This document shows, piece by piece, positions 1 through 6,498 of a stretch of DNA of 12,993 nt. The first letter of the stretch is position 1. Each line of letters begins with the position of its first letter. The stretch covers positions 1,048-14,040 of the forward strand of contig DAPQ01000062.1 in assembly GCA_002502175.1 (NCBI GenBank), given 5' to 3'. The translations under genes were made by a program, and so were the position numbers. Under the pieces are notes generated by a model that saw nothing but the letters and a program-made list of their open reading frames with translations, was not told the origin of the DNA and did not search any database. Source of the DNA: Euryarchaeota archaeon UBA19 (GTDB lineage: Archaea; Thermoplasmatota; Poseidoniia; Poseidoniales; Thalassarchaeaceae).

Positions 1-247
1 ACAATGCTGAACGGCGATATTTGGACTTGTGTCATTGGAATCAGTCTGAATCACTGCGCCCGAGACGGGTTCGACCACACTTCCTCGAGCCTCTTCTTTC
101 CAAGGATTTAATTCGAGATTTAATTAATCCTAAAGAAGATACAACCATCGTTTGGGTTGAGCAGCCGTATCATCTCGAAGTTTCGAGACGAATACGGAAC
201 TGCCCAAGCCCATGGTTACGTAGTCCTGATATTTTCACACATCAAAT
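1..247. other. Left-edge stretch with no supported gene
   Basis: Two plus-strand frames are open from the window edge. One ends with a stop at 109-111 and could be the last 36 codons of a gene entering from the left. The other runs to 419 but overlaps the C-terminus of the surface protein antisense and has no recognisable motif. The minus strand has only short frames, the longest about 27 codons. An AT-rich imperfect inverted repeat lies at 104-130. I see no tRNA or other RNA gene here. Confidence 0.4.
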
Positions 248-2596
248 TCAGCGTAGTCTGCGACCGGCTATCATCAATGCACCGATGACTGCCAATGCAG
301 CGATTCCTGCAGAGAATCCAGGAGTGTTGTTTGACTCCTCTTCTGGCTCTACGATGGAACCTTCGCCGACCACAATCTGTCCGGCCATTCCGGAGGTAGC
401 GTGCGGCTCACAGATGTAGTTGAATGTTTGATCGATGTCGAAAGTATATCTGTAATCGACTGTTGTCATTGATTCACCGCTGTATACACCACTCATGTAA
501 CGAGTAGTGTCGCCTTCCTTGGCGATCTGTGCTACATTATGTGCCATGGATTCGTCATTCCAAATCCAACACACAGTTGCTCCTACATCGACTTCGACGT
601 ACGGCTTATCATAGGCTAATCCTGTGTCGTCGATTCCAATGATTACATCACACTCGGATGTATCGACTGCATCAGCAGGAGGCATCAGAACCTTATCGAT
701 GACGTGAATAACGCCGTTTGATGCTGGAACGTCAGCCAATATGACATTGGCATCGTTGACCATTACACCTTCACCAACAGAGAAAGTCAAGTCGTCGCCA
801 TTTACTGCTGCAGCAGCCAAACCATCGGTTACTGCGGAGGATGGAACTGCACCAGACACTACGTGGTAGAGTAGAATATCTGTTAGAAGCGCCTTGCCCT
901 CTTCATTATCGAGGGCTGTTAGATCGATTCCTGCCTCGGCAAATGCATCGTCTGTCGGTGCGAAAACCGTGAATGGGCCATCACCCTGTAAAGTTGACAC
1001 AAGCTCTGCTTGAGCGAGTGCGGCTACTAACGAATTGTGGATTGTTGTAGCTTGGGCGGTCATGGCAATATCTACTGCTGGAGTCCACATGTAAGCCTCA
1101 CATTCTGCTTGACTTACCATAGTGAAGGTGTGAGTTACTAGGTTGTAACAACCAGTGAATGTCTGACCATTCATCTCGTAGTTTTCGTAATATGCGTAAG
1201 CCATACACTCATCGAAGGACGCGCCAGCCGCGATTGTATGAGTGTACATGTTGTAGCATACGTCACCATCAGCTTCCGTTACCGGTACTGGAGGCATTAG
1301 CACCTTGTCAATGACATGAATTATTCCGTTGCTTGCTTGGACATCTGCTAGTATGACATTTGCGTCGTTTACCATTACTCCTTCACCGACTGTGAAGGTC
1401 AAGTCATCGCCGTTTACTGCTGCTGCAACTAATCCATCAGTAACTGCAGAGGACGGAACTGCACCAGATACAACATGGTACAGAAGAATGTCTGAGAGTG
1501 TAGCCAAGCCCTCATCGCTGTTCAGAGCATTCAGGTCTATTCCTGCTGCGGTGAATGCATCATCGGTAGGAGCGAAGACTGTGAAAGGACCTTCTCCTTG
1601 TAATGTGGACAATAGGTTTGCTTGGATTACCGCGGCGACTAGGGAATCGTGAATTCCAGTTCCCTGGGCGACTGTTGGAATATCCACCAAATCGGCAGGA
1701 GGCATCAGCACCTTATCGATGACGTGGACAATTCCGTTACTTGCTTCGACATCAGCAAGAATGACATTTGCATCGTTTACCATTACTCCTTCACCGACTG
1801 TGAATGTCAGATCGTCTCCGTTCACTGCAGTTGCAATCATTCCATCAGCTAATGCGGATGAAGCGACCGAGCCCGATACTACGTGATAGAGTAGAATGTC
1901 AGTTAGGGTAGCCTTTCCTTCATCAGTATCCAGAGCGGCCAAGTCGATTCCAGCGGCTGTAAACGCATCATCAGTAGGTGCAAAGACTGTGAAAGGGCCT
2001 TCCCCCTGAAGAGTAGTCAATAATTCTGCTTGAACTACCGCGGCAACTAGTGAATCATGGATTCCAGTTCCCTGAGCTACTGTAGGTATATCCACCAAAT
2101 CAGATGGCGGCATAAGCACCTTATCGATGACGTGGATTATTCCATTAGACGCGATTACATCTGCTGTGGTAACTGTAGCGTCACTTATCATCACAGTGCC
2201 GTCAGTCACGGAGAAAGTTACGTCATCACCGTTGAGCATTGTCGCTGTCATTCCATCAGTAACCTGTGACGAGTTGACGGCTCCCGCGAGCACATGGTAA
2301 GTTAGTATGTCGACCAGTGTCGCGATTTCATCATCAGTGTTGAATGAATCTAGATCGATACCGGCAGCGGTGAACGCATCATCGGTTGGGGCGAACACTG
2401 TGAATGGTCCATCTCCAGATAGTGTTGCAACCAGATTTGCTCGGTCTAGAGCTGCGACCAAAGAGTCGTGGATTCCGGTTCCGGCGGCATTCGACGGGAT
2501 ATCTTCCTGAGCTGTACGCTGGTCCGCGATAGCTGCGGGAGAGGCAAACAACATGGCGGTCATTAGCAGAGCGAGAAGTGCTGGTTTAGCATTCAT
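248..2596 (-). CDS. Secreted surface protein: four FAS1 domains, Cys-rich insert, cupredoxin domain, PGF-CTERM-like tail
   Basis: The 782-residue product has a signal peptide (about 1-25, ending near ASPAAIADQ). Four FAS1 (fasciclin) domains follow at about 36-164, 172-300, 308-436 and 509-640, each with the FTVFAPTDDAF and HVIDKVLMPP motifs. A 68-residue insert between domains 3 and 4 carries two copies of a CYNxxTHT...EC motif. A plastocyanin-like domain at about 645-745 has the type 1 copper ligands His686, Cys729, His732 and Met737. The tail (about 756-782) is acidic, then NTPGF, a hydrophobic helix and GRRLR, matching the PGF-CTERM sorting pattern used by archaeosortase. FAS1 domains usually mediate adhesion, and the copper domain could carry electrons outside the cell. 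The protein is probably anchored to the outer surface. The ATG is supported by the signal peptide and by a TATA box 27 bases upstream. Domain calls are firm; the biological role is inferred. Confidence 0.93.
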   Translation of the reverse strand: MNAKPALLALLMTAMLFASPAAIADQRTAQEDIPSNAAGTGIHDSLVAALDRANLVATLSGDGPFTVFAPTDDAFTAAGIDLDSFNTDDEIATLVDILTYHVLAGAVNSSQVTDGMTATMLNGDDVTFSVTDGTVMISDATVTTADVIASNGIIHVIDKVLMPPSDLVDIPTVAQGTGIHDSLVAAVVQAELLTTLQGEGPFTVFAPTDDAFTAAGIDLAALDTDEGKATLTDILLYHVVSGSVASSALADGMIATAVNGDDLTFTVGEGVMVNDANVILADVEASNGIVHVIDKVLMPPADLVDIPTVAQGTGIHDSLVAAVIQANLLSTLQGEGPFTVFAPTDDAFTAAGIDLNALNSDEGLATLSDILLYHVVSGAVPSSAVTDGLVAAAVNGDDLTFTVGEGVMVNDANVILADVQASNGIIHVIDKVLMPPVPVTEADGDVCYNMYTHTIAAGASFDECMAYAYYENYEMNGQTFTGCYNLVTHTFTMVSQAECEAYMWTPAVDIAMTAQATTIHNSLVAALAQAELVSTLQGDGPFTVFAPTDDAFAEAGIDLTALDNEEGKALLTDILLYHVVSGAVPSSAVTDGLAAAAVNGDDLTFSVGEGVMVNDANVILADVPASNGVIHVIDKVLMPPADAVDTSECDVIIGIDDTGLAYDKPYVEVDVGATVCWIWNDESMAHNVAQIAKEGDTTRYMSGVYSGESMTTVDYRYTFDIDQTFNYICEPHATSGMAGQIVVGEGSIVEPEEESNNTPGFSAGIAALAVIGALMIAGRRLR
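677..2491 (-). repeat. Four tandem FAS1-coding repeats
   Basis: The HVIDKVLMPP block starts at residues 155, 291, 427 and 631. The period is therefore 136 residues (408 bases) twice, then 204, and the extra 68 residues are the cysteine-rich insert. Repeats 2, 3 and 4 share long identical protein runs such as EGVMVNDANVILADV. At DNA level the segments around 1683-1727 and 2091-2134 are nearly the same, which fits recent duplication or gene conversion. Confidence 0.9.
1085..1258 (-). repeat. Double CYNxxTHT cysteine repeat between FAS1 domains 3 and 4
   Basis: Two units lie at residues 447-469 and 483-504 of the surface protein. Unit 1 starts CYNMYTHT and has a second cysteine in DEC (Cys447, Cys464). 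Unit 2 starts CYNLVTHT and has AEC (Cys483, Cys499). Each unit ends in an aromatic-rich AYAYY or AYMW segment. One disulfide per unit is a reasonable guess. I do not recognise a named family. Confidence 0.75.
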
Positions 2597-2619
2597 AATG
2601 CCGGCCGATTTCCTTTGAC

Positions 2620-2626
2620 TTATATA
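2620..2626 (-). promoter_or_regulatory. TATA box of the FAS1/cupredoxin gene
   Basis: On the minus strand the sequence reads CTATATAAG, with TATATAA centred 27 bases upstream of the ATG at 2596. This spacing places the transcription start at or next to the start codon, so the mRNA is probably leaderless, as is common in archaea. Confidence 0.7.
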
Positions 2627-2713
2627 GCGCTGTAATCACTTGGAAAAACAATAATTCTGAACTGGAAATTATCACCTGCGAAATCTGAGAAATTTTCGGA
2701 ATGATAACATGTC

Positions 2714-2720
2714 TTTATAT
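2714..2720 (+). promoter_or_regulatory. TATA box of the rhodopsin gene
   Basis: TTTATAT is centred 27 bases before the ATG at 2744, again predicting a leaderless transcript. The 147-base region shared with the divergent surface-protein gene also holds two small inverted repeats, ATAATT/AATTAT at 2651-2672 and CGAAA/TTTCG at 2679-2698, which are possible regulator sites. Confidence 0.65.
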
Positions 2721-2743
2721 CCAACTTCTGCACGCGGCCAGCC

Positions 2744-3547
2744 ATGGAGTCACTTAATTCCAAGCCTAACAGACGAACGAGAAGAGTAGCCATTGGTTCG
2801 AGCATAGCACTTGCTGTAATGTTCCTACCAACTGTGGCTGCTGAAACCTCCACCATCGAGGCCACAGACTATGTTGCAGTCAGCTTCTGGATTGCAACTG
2901 CCATGATGCTTGCATCAACTGTGTTCTTTTTGGTTGAAAGAAATAATGTCCCTGAAAAGTGGAAGACATCGATGACAGTTGCTGCACTAGTAACTGGTGT
3001 TGCATGGTACCACTACACATACATGCGTGAACACTGGGTAATCACTGGCGAAAGCCCGTTGGTACTCAGGTACATTGATTGGTTAATCACTGTCCCACTA
3101 CAGGTTGTAGAATTTTATCTAATTCTAGCTGCAATCGGAGTAGGTACTGCAATCATGTTCCAAAGACTACTAGGAGCATCTATTGTAATGCTAGTTGCAG
3201 GATACTTCGGTGAATCCGGAGCATGGGATGTATTCGGTGATTCAAGCACTGAGATTTGGTTCGTAATCGGAATGGCCGGATGGGCATGGATTCTCTACGA
3301 GCTATGGCAAGGAGAAGTCGGTGAAGCTGCAAAGAGCGGAAGCGCAGGAGTCCAATATGGATTCAATGCCATGAAGTGGATTGTAACAGTAGGATGGGCT
3401 ATCTATCCTCTTGGATATATGATGGGTAATGGTTTCTTCGACGGTATGGGTACCGACGACATGAACATCCTGTACAACATTGCTGACTTGGTCAACAAAA
3501 CCGCATTCGGTATGATGATCTGGTACGCTGCAAAGCATGACGAGTAA
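2744..3547 (+). CDS. Proteorhodopsin-type light-driven proton pump, predicted blue-tuned
   Basis: The 267-residue, seven-helix retinal protein aligns by eye with green proteorhodopsin along its length. Key positions (GPR numbering in brackets) are His90 (75), Arg109 (94), Asp112 (97, proton acceptor), Thr116 (101), Glu123 (108, proton donor), Asp248 (227) and the retinal Schiff-base lysine Lys252 (231). The Asp-Thr-Glu set indicates an outward proton pump. The spectral-tuning site 105 is Gln120, which in known proteorhodopsins gives blue absorption. The position matching xanthorhodopsin Gly156 is a bulky Phe173, so a carotenoid-antenna window is not expected. A basic N-terminus plus hydrophobic stretch ending at PTVAA (about 10-33) looks like a signal peptide. 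No retinal or carotenoid synthesis gene lies nearby, so retinal must come from elsewhere in the genome or from uptake. The start is fixed by the TATA spacing. Confidence 0.96.
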   Translation: MESLNSKPNRRTRRVAIGSSIALAVMFLPTVAAETSTIEATDYVAVSFWIATAMMLASTVFFLVERNNVPEKWKTSMTVAALVTGVAWYHYTYMREHWVITGESPLVLRYIDWLITVPLQVVEFYLILAAIGVGTAIMFQRLLGASIVMLVAGYFGESGAWDVFGDSSTEIWFVIGMAGWAWILYELWQGEVGEAAKSGSAGVQYGFNAMKWIVTVGWAIYPLGYMMGNGFFDGMGTDDMNILYNIADLVNKTAFGMMIWYAAKHDE

Positions 3548-3586
3548 TCGTTAGTACCAAATTAGCAAAGTAACGGAAATACGTAA

Positions 3587-3617
3587 CCCGAGTGGTCGGT
3601 AATACCGGCCACTCGGG
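3587..3617 (+). terminator. Strong hairpin between rhodopsin and GNAT genes
   Basis: A 14-pair stem (CCCGAGTGG, one T-G wobble, CGGT) closes on an AAT loop. It lies 40 bases after the rhodopsin stop and 14 bases beyond the stop of the convergent acetyltransferase gene. The wobble pair forms only in the rhodopsin-sense RNA; the other strand has an A-C mismatch. No long T-run follows on the plus strand, so it could be a 3'-end stabiliser or processing site instead of a true terminator. Confidence 0.6.
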
Positions 3618-3630
3618 CACATTCTGATAA

Positions 3631-4080
3631 TTATGAATCTGAAAGTCTCAGATACATTCCTCTTGAATTGGGTAACGTAGGTTTGAATCCCCATCTCTCG
3701 TAGAATCCATCCACATCAGCCATGAGATTGATGTAAGAATAGCCGGATGCTTCGCTAGTTATGTATTCCATTAGTGAATCCATAATCATAGTACCACCTC
3801 CTTGGCCTTGCCATTCCTGCTCAACTGCCATATCACAGATGTGAAACACGGTTCCTCCATCTCCTACAACTCTACCCATGCCAACAATCTCATTCGACTC
3901 GTTATGCCGGAGTAGAACTGAGAATAATTCTGAGCCAAGTCCTTTCGTGGCTCCACTAATCGTTCTTGGCCTCATTCCTGCCTTCTCTCGTAAACGCAGA
4001 TATGTCTCAACATCAGGAACTGCTACTTCTATGGAAAACAGTCGATCACTTCCGGCCGAATTTCTTCTTTCTCTGGCCAC
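3631..4080 (-). CDS. GNAT-family N-acetyltransferase
   Basis: This is a 149-residue acetyl-CoA-dependent acetyltransferase. The acetyl-CoA-binding motif A is clear as a beta strand (FHICDMAV) followed by QEWQGQGGGTMIMDSLM (about 80-104), and motif B appears as DVDGFYERWGFKPT (about 122-135). The length fits a minimal single-domain GNAT. The substrate cannot be told from the sequence. Its place at the end of an S8e-SRP19 operon could suggest a protein or ribosomal substrate, but that is only context. The first available start is a GTG at 4080, giving a 35-base overlap with the SRP19 gene. The conserved domain begins only around residue 15 (FSIEVAVPDV), so a shorter start is possible, but there is no in-frame ATG before residue 36. 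It converges on the rhodopsin gene. Confidence 0.85.
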   Translation of the reverse strand: MARERRNSAGSDRLFSIEVAVPDVETYLRLREKAGMRPRTISGATKGLGSELFSVLLRHNESNEIVGMGRVVGDGGTVFHICDMAVEQEWQGQGGGTMIMDSLMEYITSEASGYSYINLMADVDGFYERWGFKPTLPNSRGMYLRLSDS

Positions 4081-4486
4081 CCTTTTGTTTGAACGATTTT
4101 CTCTGAGCTCTTTGTTGCCTATTGCCCTTGGCAGGTCCTTTCTTTGCGCCCTGAGATTCTGCTGACTTCGCCTCTTTCATTTGTTTTCGGAGGCGAAGTC
4201 CAATCGATTGTAGGACTCCTTCTTTCGAATCAGCGCCTGTCGAACTCAAAGCATCCTTTGTTGAAATCTCTAGCCTTCCTTCTTGTGTGAACGGACGTGC
4301 AGGATGGCTTGTCTCGGGCTTCCTTCGCATACGGGTAATTCCAGCAGCGCGGGCAGCCCAAGCAACAGTTTCCAGAGTAGGGGTTGGAATCGCTGCTTCC
4401 TTAGGCACACGGCGACCTTGGGAACGGCTTAATCGGGAGTCGAAATATCCCGTCCAAACCCACATCTCATCCTTGCGCGAAGACAC
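4046..4486 (-). CDS. srp19: Signal recognition particle subunit SRP19
   Basis: SRP19 binds the 7S RNA of the signal recognition particle and helps SRP54 dock, which is needed to deliver membrane and secreted proteins. The N-terminal 50 residues carry the family pattern: VWTGYFDSRLSRSQGRRVP, then PTPTLETVAWAARAAGI. Residues 55-100 complete the domain. The last 45 residues are a lysine/arginine/glutamine-rich tail that looks disordered and RNA-binding and is longer than in many archaeal SRP19 proteins. The start used is GTG at 4486; an ATG at 4465 (residue 8) would still leave the core intact. The gene follows S8e by 50 bases with no obvious promoter between, so the two are probably co-transcribed. 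Confidence 0.92.
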   Translation of the reverse strand: MSSRKDEMWVWTGYFDSRLSRSQGRRVPKEAAIPTPTLETVAWAARAAGITRMRRKPETSHPARPFTQEGRLEISTKDALSSTGADSKEGVLQSIGLRLRKQMKEAKSAESQGAKKGPAKGNRQQRAQRKSFKQKGGQRKKKFGRK

Positions 4487-4536
4487 GACTACCAGTCCAC
4501 TCGGGGCAATGGTGCGACTTGAGGGCTTCGTGAGCC

Positions 4537-4932
4537 TCAGTCTTCCAGAAGTACACCTGAGACAGCGCCGTCCATACCTGGGCGGGAGGTGATTCGTACC
4601 TTACCAGCCTCAGTCTGAGCGATTGCTCCCTTGGTGATGATATTTCGACGAACGAAGTTCGGGTCTGCGTCATTCTGTAGAACGCTGGTAATCTTCGAGC
4701 GAGTGGTCTTGCCAGTCTTTGGATCGTTGACATTGACCGAAGTTGCTTGCATGACTCTGACTGTGGTTGAACCTGCGTGCTTTCTGTACACTTTGTTATC
4801 ATCTTCATCCCCAATGAAAGCATATTGCTTCTCACTAGAAATTTCCTTTCGGCGCTTGCCTCGATAGCGGTTTGGTCGCTTCAAGCGTCCGCCGGTCGGC
4901 TTGCGTCGAGAGATACCATGCCATTGTGCCAT
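4537..4932 (-). CDS. rps8e: 30S ribosomal protein S8e
   Basis: This small-subunit ribosomal protein is found in archaea and eukaryotes. The 131-residue sequence matches archaeal S8e over its full length. It starts MAQWHGISRRKPTGGRLK, has the basic KRPNRYRGKRRKE stretch, a middle VNVNDPKTGKTTRSKITSVL segment, and ends with the typical NIITKGAIAQTEAGKVRITSRPG region (about 97-119). The ATG at 4932 has a TATA-like GAAATAA about 26 bases upstream. It is the first gene of an apparent S8e-SRP19-GNAT operon. Its presence is the clearest sign that the host is an archaeon. Confidence 0.97.
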   Translation of the reverse strand: MAQWHGISRRKPTGGRLKRPNRYRGKRRKEISSEKQYAFIGDEDDNKVYRKHAGSTTVRVMQATSVNVNDPKTGKTTRSKITSVLQNDADPNFVRRNIITKGAIAQTEAGKVRITSRPGMDGAVSGVLLED

Positions 4933-4954
4933 GCGCCTCGCCGACCGACCACCC

Positions 4955-4961
4955 TTATTTC
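4955..4961 (-). promoter_or_regulatory. Probable TATA box of the S8e operon
   Basis: On the minus strand this reads GAAATAA, centred about 26 bases upstream of the S8e ATG at 4932. That is the same geometry as at the two stronger promoters in this window, suggesting a leaderless transcript. The match to a consensus TATA box is moderate. Confidence 0.45.
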
Positions 4962-4994
4962 AATGGAGCGGAGGAAATCGTGATTCTTTCCGAT

Positions 4995-5011
4995 GCGACC
5001 CTACGGGTCGT
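4995..5011 (-). terminator. Small hairpin after thrH
   Basis: A 6-pair GC-rich stem (CGACCC/GGGTCG) with a 3-base loop lies 10 bases past the thrH stop and before the S8e promoter. It may mark the 3' end of the thrH transcript. No T-run follows directly, so the call is weak. Confidence 0.35.
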
Positions 5012-5021
5012 GTAGAGTAAT

Positions 5022-5639
5022 TCACTCACCCAAATCTGCCGCTACTGACTCGATTTGAGCCATAAGTGCGGTGTAATCCTCCACAACTGGGAATTGAGGG
5101 AATTCGTCAATTACGTTCTGAGGTGGGCGGAACAGTATGCCTGCATGAGCTTCTGCTAGCATATTGGTGTCATTGTAAGAATCACCAACTGCTAAGGTGT
5201 TGAAATTCATTGCACGTAGGCCTTCCACTGTTACTCGCTTCTGATCTTCTAATCGGATTTTCCAACCTGTAAGCATTCGACTATACTCGTCAATCTCTAG
5301 GTCGTGGCAGTAGAGGGTTGGGCGGCCAAGCTTGACCATCATTGGTTCACCGAATTGATAGAAAGTATCTGAGAGAATCAGTACTTGCCATCTCGCACGG
5401 ACTTCGTCGAGGAATTCCTTAGCCCCTGGCAATGGATCCATTGTTGCAATCACTTGTTGAATATCGTCGATTGTGATTCCATGCTCATCGAGGATATCGA
5501 GCCGGTAGCGCATCAACTTGTCATAATCCGGCTCTTCCCTAGTCGTCCTACGAAGTTCCTCTATTCCTGTTTTCTCGGCGACGTTAATCCAAACCTCTGG
5601 CATTAGCACTCCTTCGAGGTCGAAGCAGACTACCAGCAT
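5022..5639 (-). CDS. thrH: ThrH-type phosphoserine phosphatase / homoserine phosphotransferase (HAD family)
   Basis: ThrH is a HAD-fold enzyme that dephosphorylates phosphoserine and can pass the phosphate to homoserine, feeding serine and threonine synthesis. The 205-residue product matches the Pseudomonas protein along its length. Motif I is CFDLEGVLMPE with Asp7 as nucleophile and Glu9 in place of the usual second Asp, which is typical of ThrH. The cap segment KTGIEELRRTTREEPDYD (23-40) is conserved. Motif II is Ser90-Asp91-Thr92, the motif III lysine is near Lys134, and motif IV is GDSYND (152-157). The ending AHAGILFRPP...FPQFP is also typical. The gene is transcribed divergently from the PUA gene across 86 bases. 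A weak AT-rich element (about 5668-5675) could be its TATA box. The family is mainly known from bacteria, so lateral transfer into this lineage is possible. Confidence 0.93.
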   Translation of the reverse strand: MLVVCFDLEGVLMPEVWINVAEKTGIEELRRTTREEPDYDKLMRYRLDILDEHGITIDDIQQVIATMDPLPGAKEFLDEVRARWQVLILSDTFYQFGEPMMVKLGRPTLYCHDLEIDEYSRMLTGWKIRLEDQKRVTVEGLRAMNFNTLAVGDSYNDTNMLAEAHAGILFRPPQNVIDEFPQFPVVEDYTALMAQIESVAADLGE

Positions 5640-5725
5640 GATTCGTCGCCGTAGCCTGTCCGCTTCAAGATATTCTCAAGTATCGCTCCGCGAGGTTCAT
5701 TGAGCGTGGTTTACTCCAAGCACGC

Positions 5726-6229
5726 GTGAGCGACAAGAGATTACGCCGCAGAACTCCAGTGAGATTCAAACAAATCAGAGATATTGCGGCAGAATTGTCA
5801 GCAAGAATTGCTGTAGATATCGACATTAAATCATCTTTCTTAGAGAAAGCAAATTTCGATAATCGTGACCTGATATTAGTTGACAAGACAGCATTAGCAA
5901 TGCAGGTTGAAACCGATGATGGAAAGAAGTGGTTTCCAACATTAAGAGGAATACTCGCTTGGCAACCAGATGGTCGCTGGGCTGCAGTAGATCACGGTGC
6001 TATCCCATTTCTGATGAATGGGGCGGATTGCATGGGTGCGGGAGTGCAAATGGCCGACCCAGCGGTTACAGCGGGAGATTTGGTTTGGGTTCGTGATGAA
6101 GAGCATGGCAAACCATTGGCCTTGGGAATCGCTATGGTAGATGGTGAAGAAATGGTAGCGATGAGCAAGGGGAAAGCCATCAATACGCTACATTGGGTTG
6201 GAGATGACCTTTGGAATCTTGACCAATAA
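5726..6229 (+). CDS. MCT-1-like PUA-domain RNA-binding protein
   Basis: The 167-residue protein has an N-terminal DUF1947/MCT-1-type domain (about 10-80, with the KKWFPTLRGIL segment) and a C-terminal PUA domain (about 87-162). The PUA core shows GAIPFLMNGADCMGAGV and AGDLVWV, and the end KGKAINTLHWVGDDLW closely resembles the ending of eukaryotic MCT-1 (MCTS1). Eukaryotic relatives act with DENR or eIF2D in ribosome recycling and re-initiation. The archaeal members are presumed to bind tRNA or rRNA, but no substrate is visible here. The only plausible start is GTG at 5726; the open frame extends upstream without an ATG. I see no convincing TATA box. It stands alone as a rightward gene divergent from thrH. 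Confidence 0.88.
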   Translation: MSDKRLRRRTPVRFKQIRDIAAELSARIAVDIDIKSSFLEKANFDNRDLILVDKTALAMQVETDDGKKWFPTLRGILAWQPDGRWAAVDHGAIPFLMNGADCMGAGVQMADPAVTAGDLVWVRDEEHGKPLALGIAMVDGEEMVAMSKGKAINTLHWVGDDLWNLDQ

Positions 6230-6271
6230 TTACATCGTGATATTGAAATCAATGTAGTGATTCGAAGTACT

Positions 6272-6436
6272 ATGCGAGTAGGTCTTGGTATTGCTGTGTT
6301 ACTACTCTCATTTCCTTTGATATCTCTGAGTTCAGATTTTGCCGAGGTGCAAGTAGGTATTTTGACAAATTGCTGCTTTTCTGTTATGCTAGCAATAGGG
6401 GCGGCATTATTGCCAAAGTCATCAAGAAATAGGTAA
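6272..6436 (+). CDS. Small two-helix membrane protein, 54 residues
   Basis: This short gene fills the gap after the PUA gene. The ATG at 6272 opens a 54-codon frame ending in TAA. The product has two hydrophobic segments: about 3-20 (VGLGIAVLLLSFPLISLS) and about 28-47 (VGILTNCCFSVMLAIGAALL), with Asp22 and Glu25 between them. The tail is basic (PKSSRNR), so both ends probably face the cytoplasm. A TATA-like GATATT lies about 30 bases before the ATG, giving the leaderless geometry seen elsewhere in the window. I do not recognise a family. It is supported by its membrane-protein pattern and placement, not by homology. Confidence 0.55.
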   Translation: MRVGLGIAVLLLSFPLISLSSDFAEVQVGILTNCCFSVMLAIGAALLPKSSRNR

Positions 6437-6498
6437 GTTTTTCAGACAAAATAACTGAACCAAATGGCACATGGGTTCATTTGCAAGTTGGTAAGTCG

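Noticed and set aside
21..419. Plus-strand frame of 132 codons over the left edge
   Set aside because: Its second half is antisense to the conserved cupredoxin and anchor region. It begins at a TTG and shows no motif or credible domain. Bases before 111 may still belong to a gene entering from the left, but neither open frame can be supported.
677..2491. CRISPR-like or mobile repeat array
   Set aside because: The 408-base periodicity is explained by FAS1 domain duplication within one reading frame. There are no short direct repeats with unique spacers.
3548..3630. Small RNA gene between rhodopsin and GNAT
   Set aside because: Only one hairpin is present, with no separate promoter. A 3'-end structure explains it more simply.
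4467..4835. Minus-strand frame of 122 codons overlapping S8e
   Set aside because: It lies in another frame of the S8e gene, and the S8e match is unambiguous over the full length.
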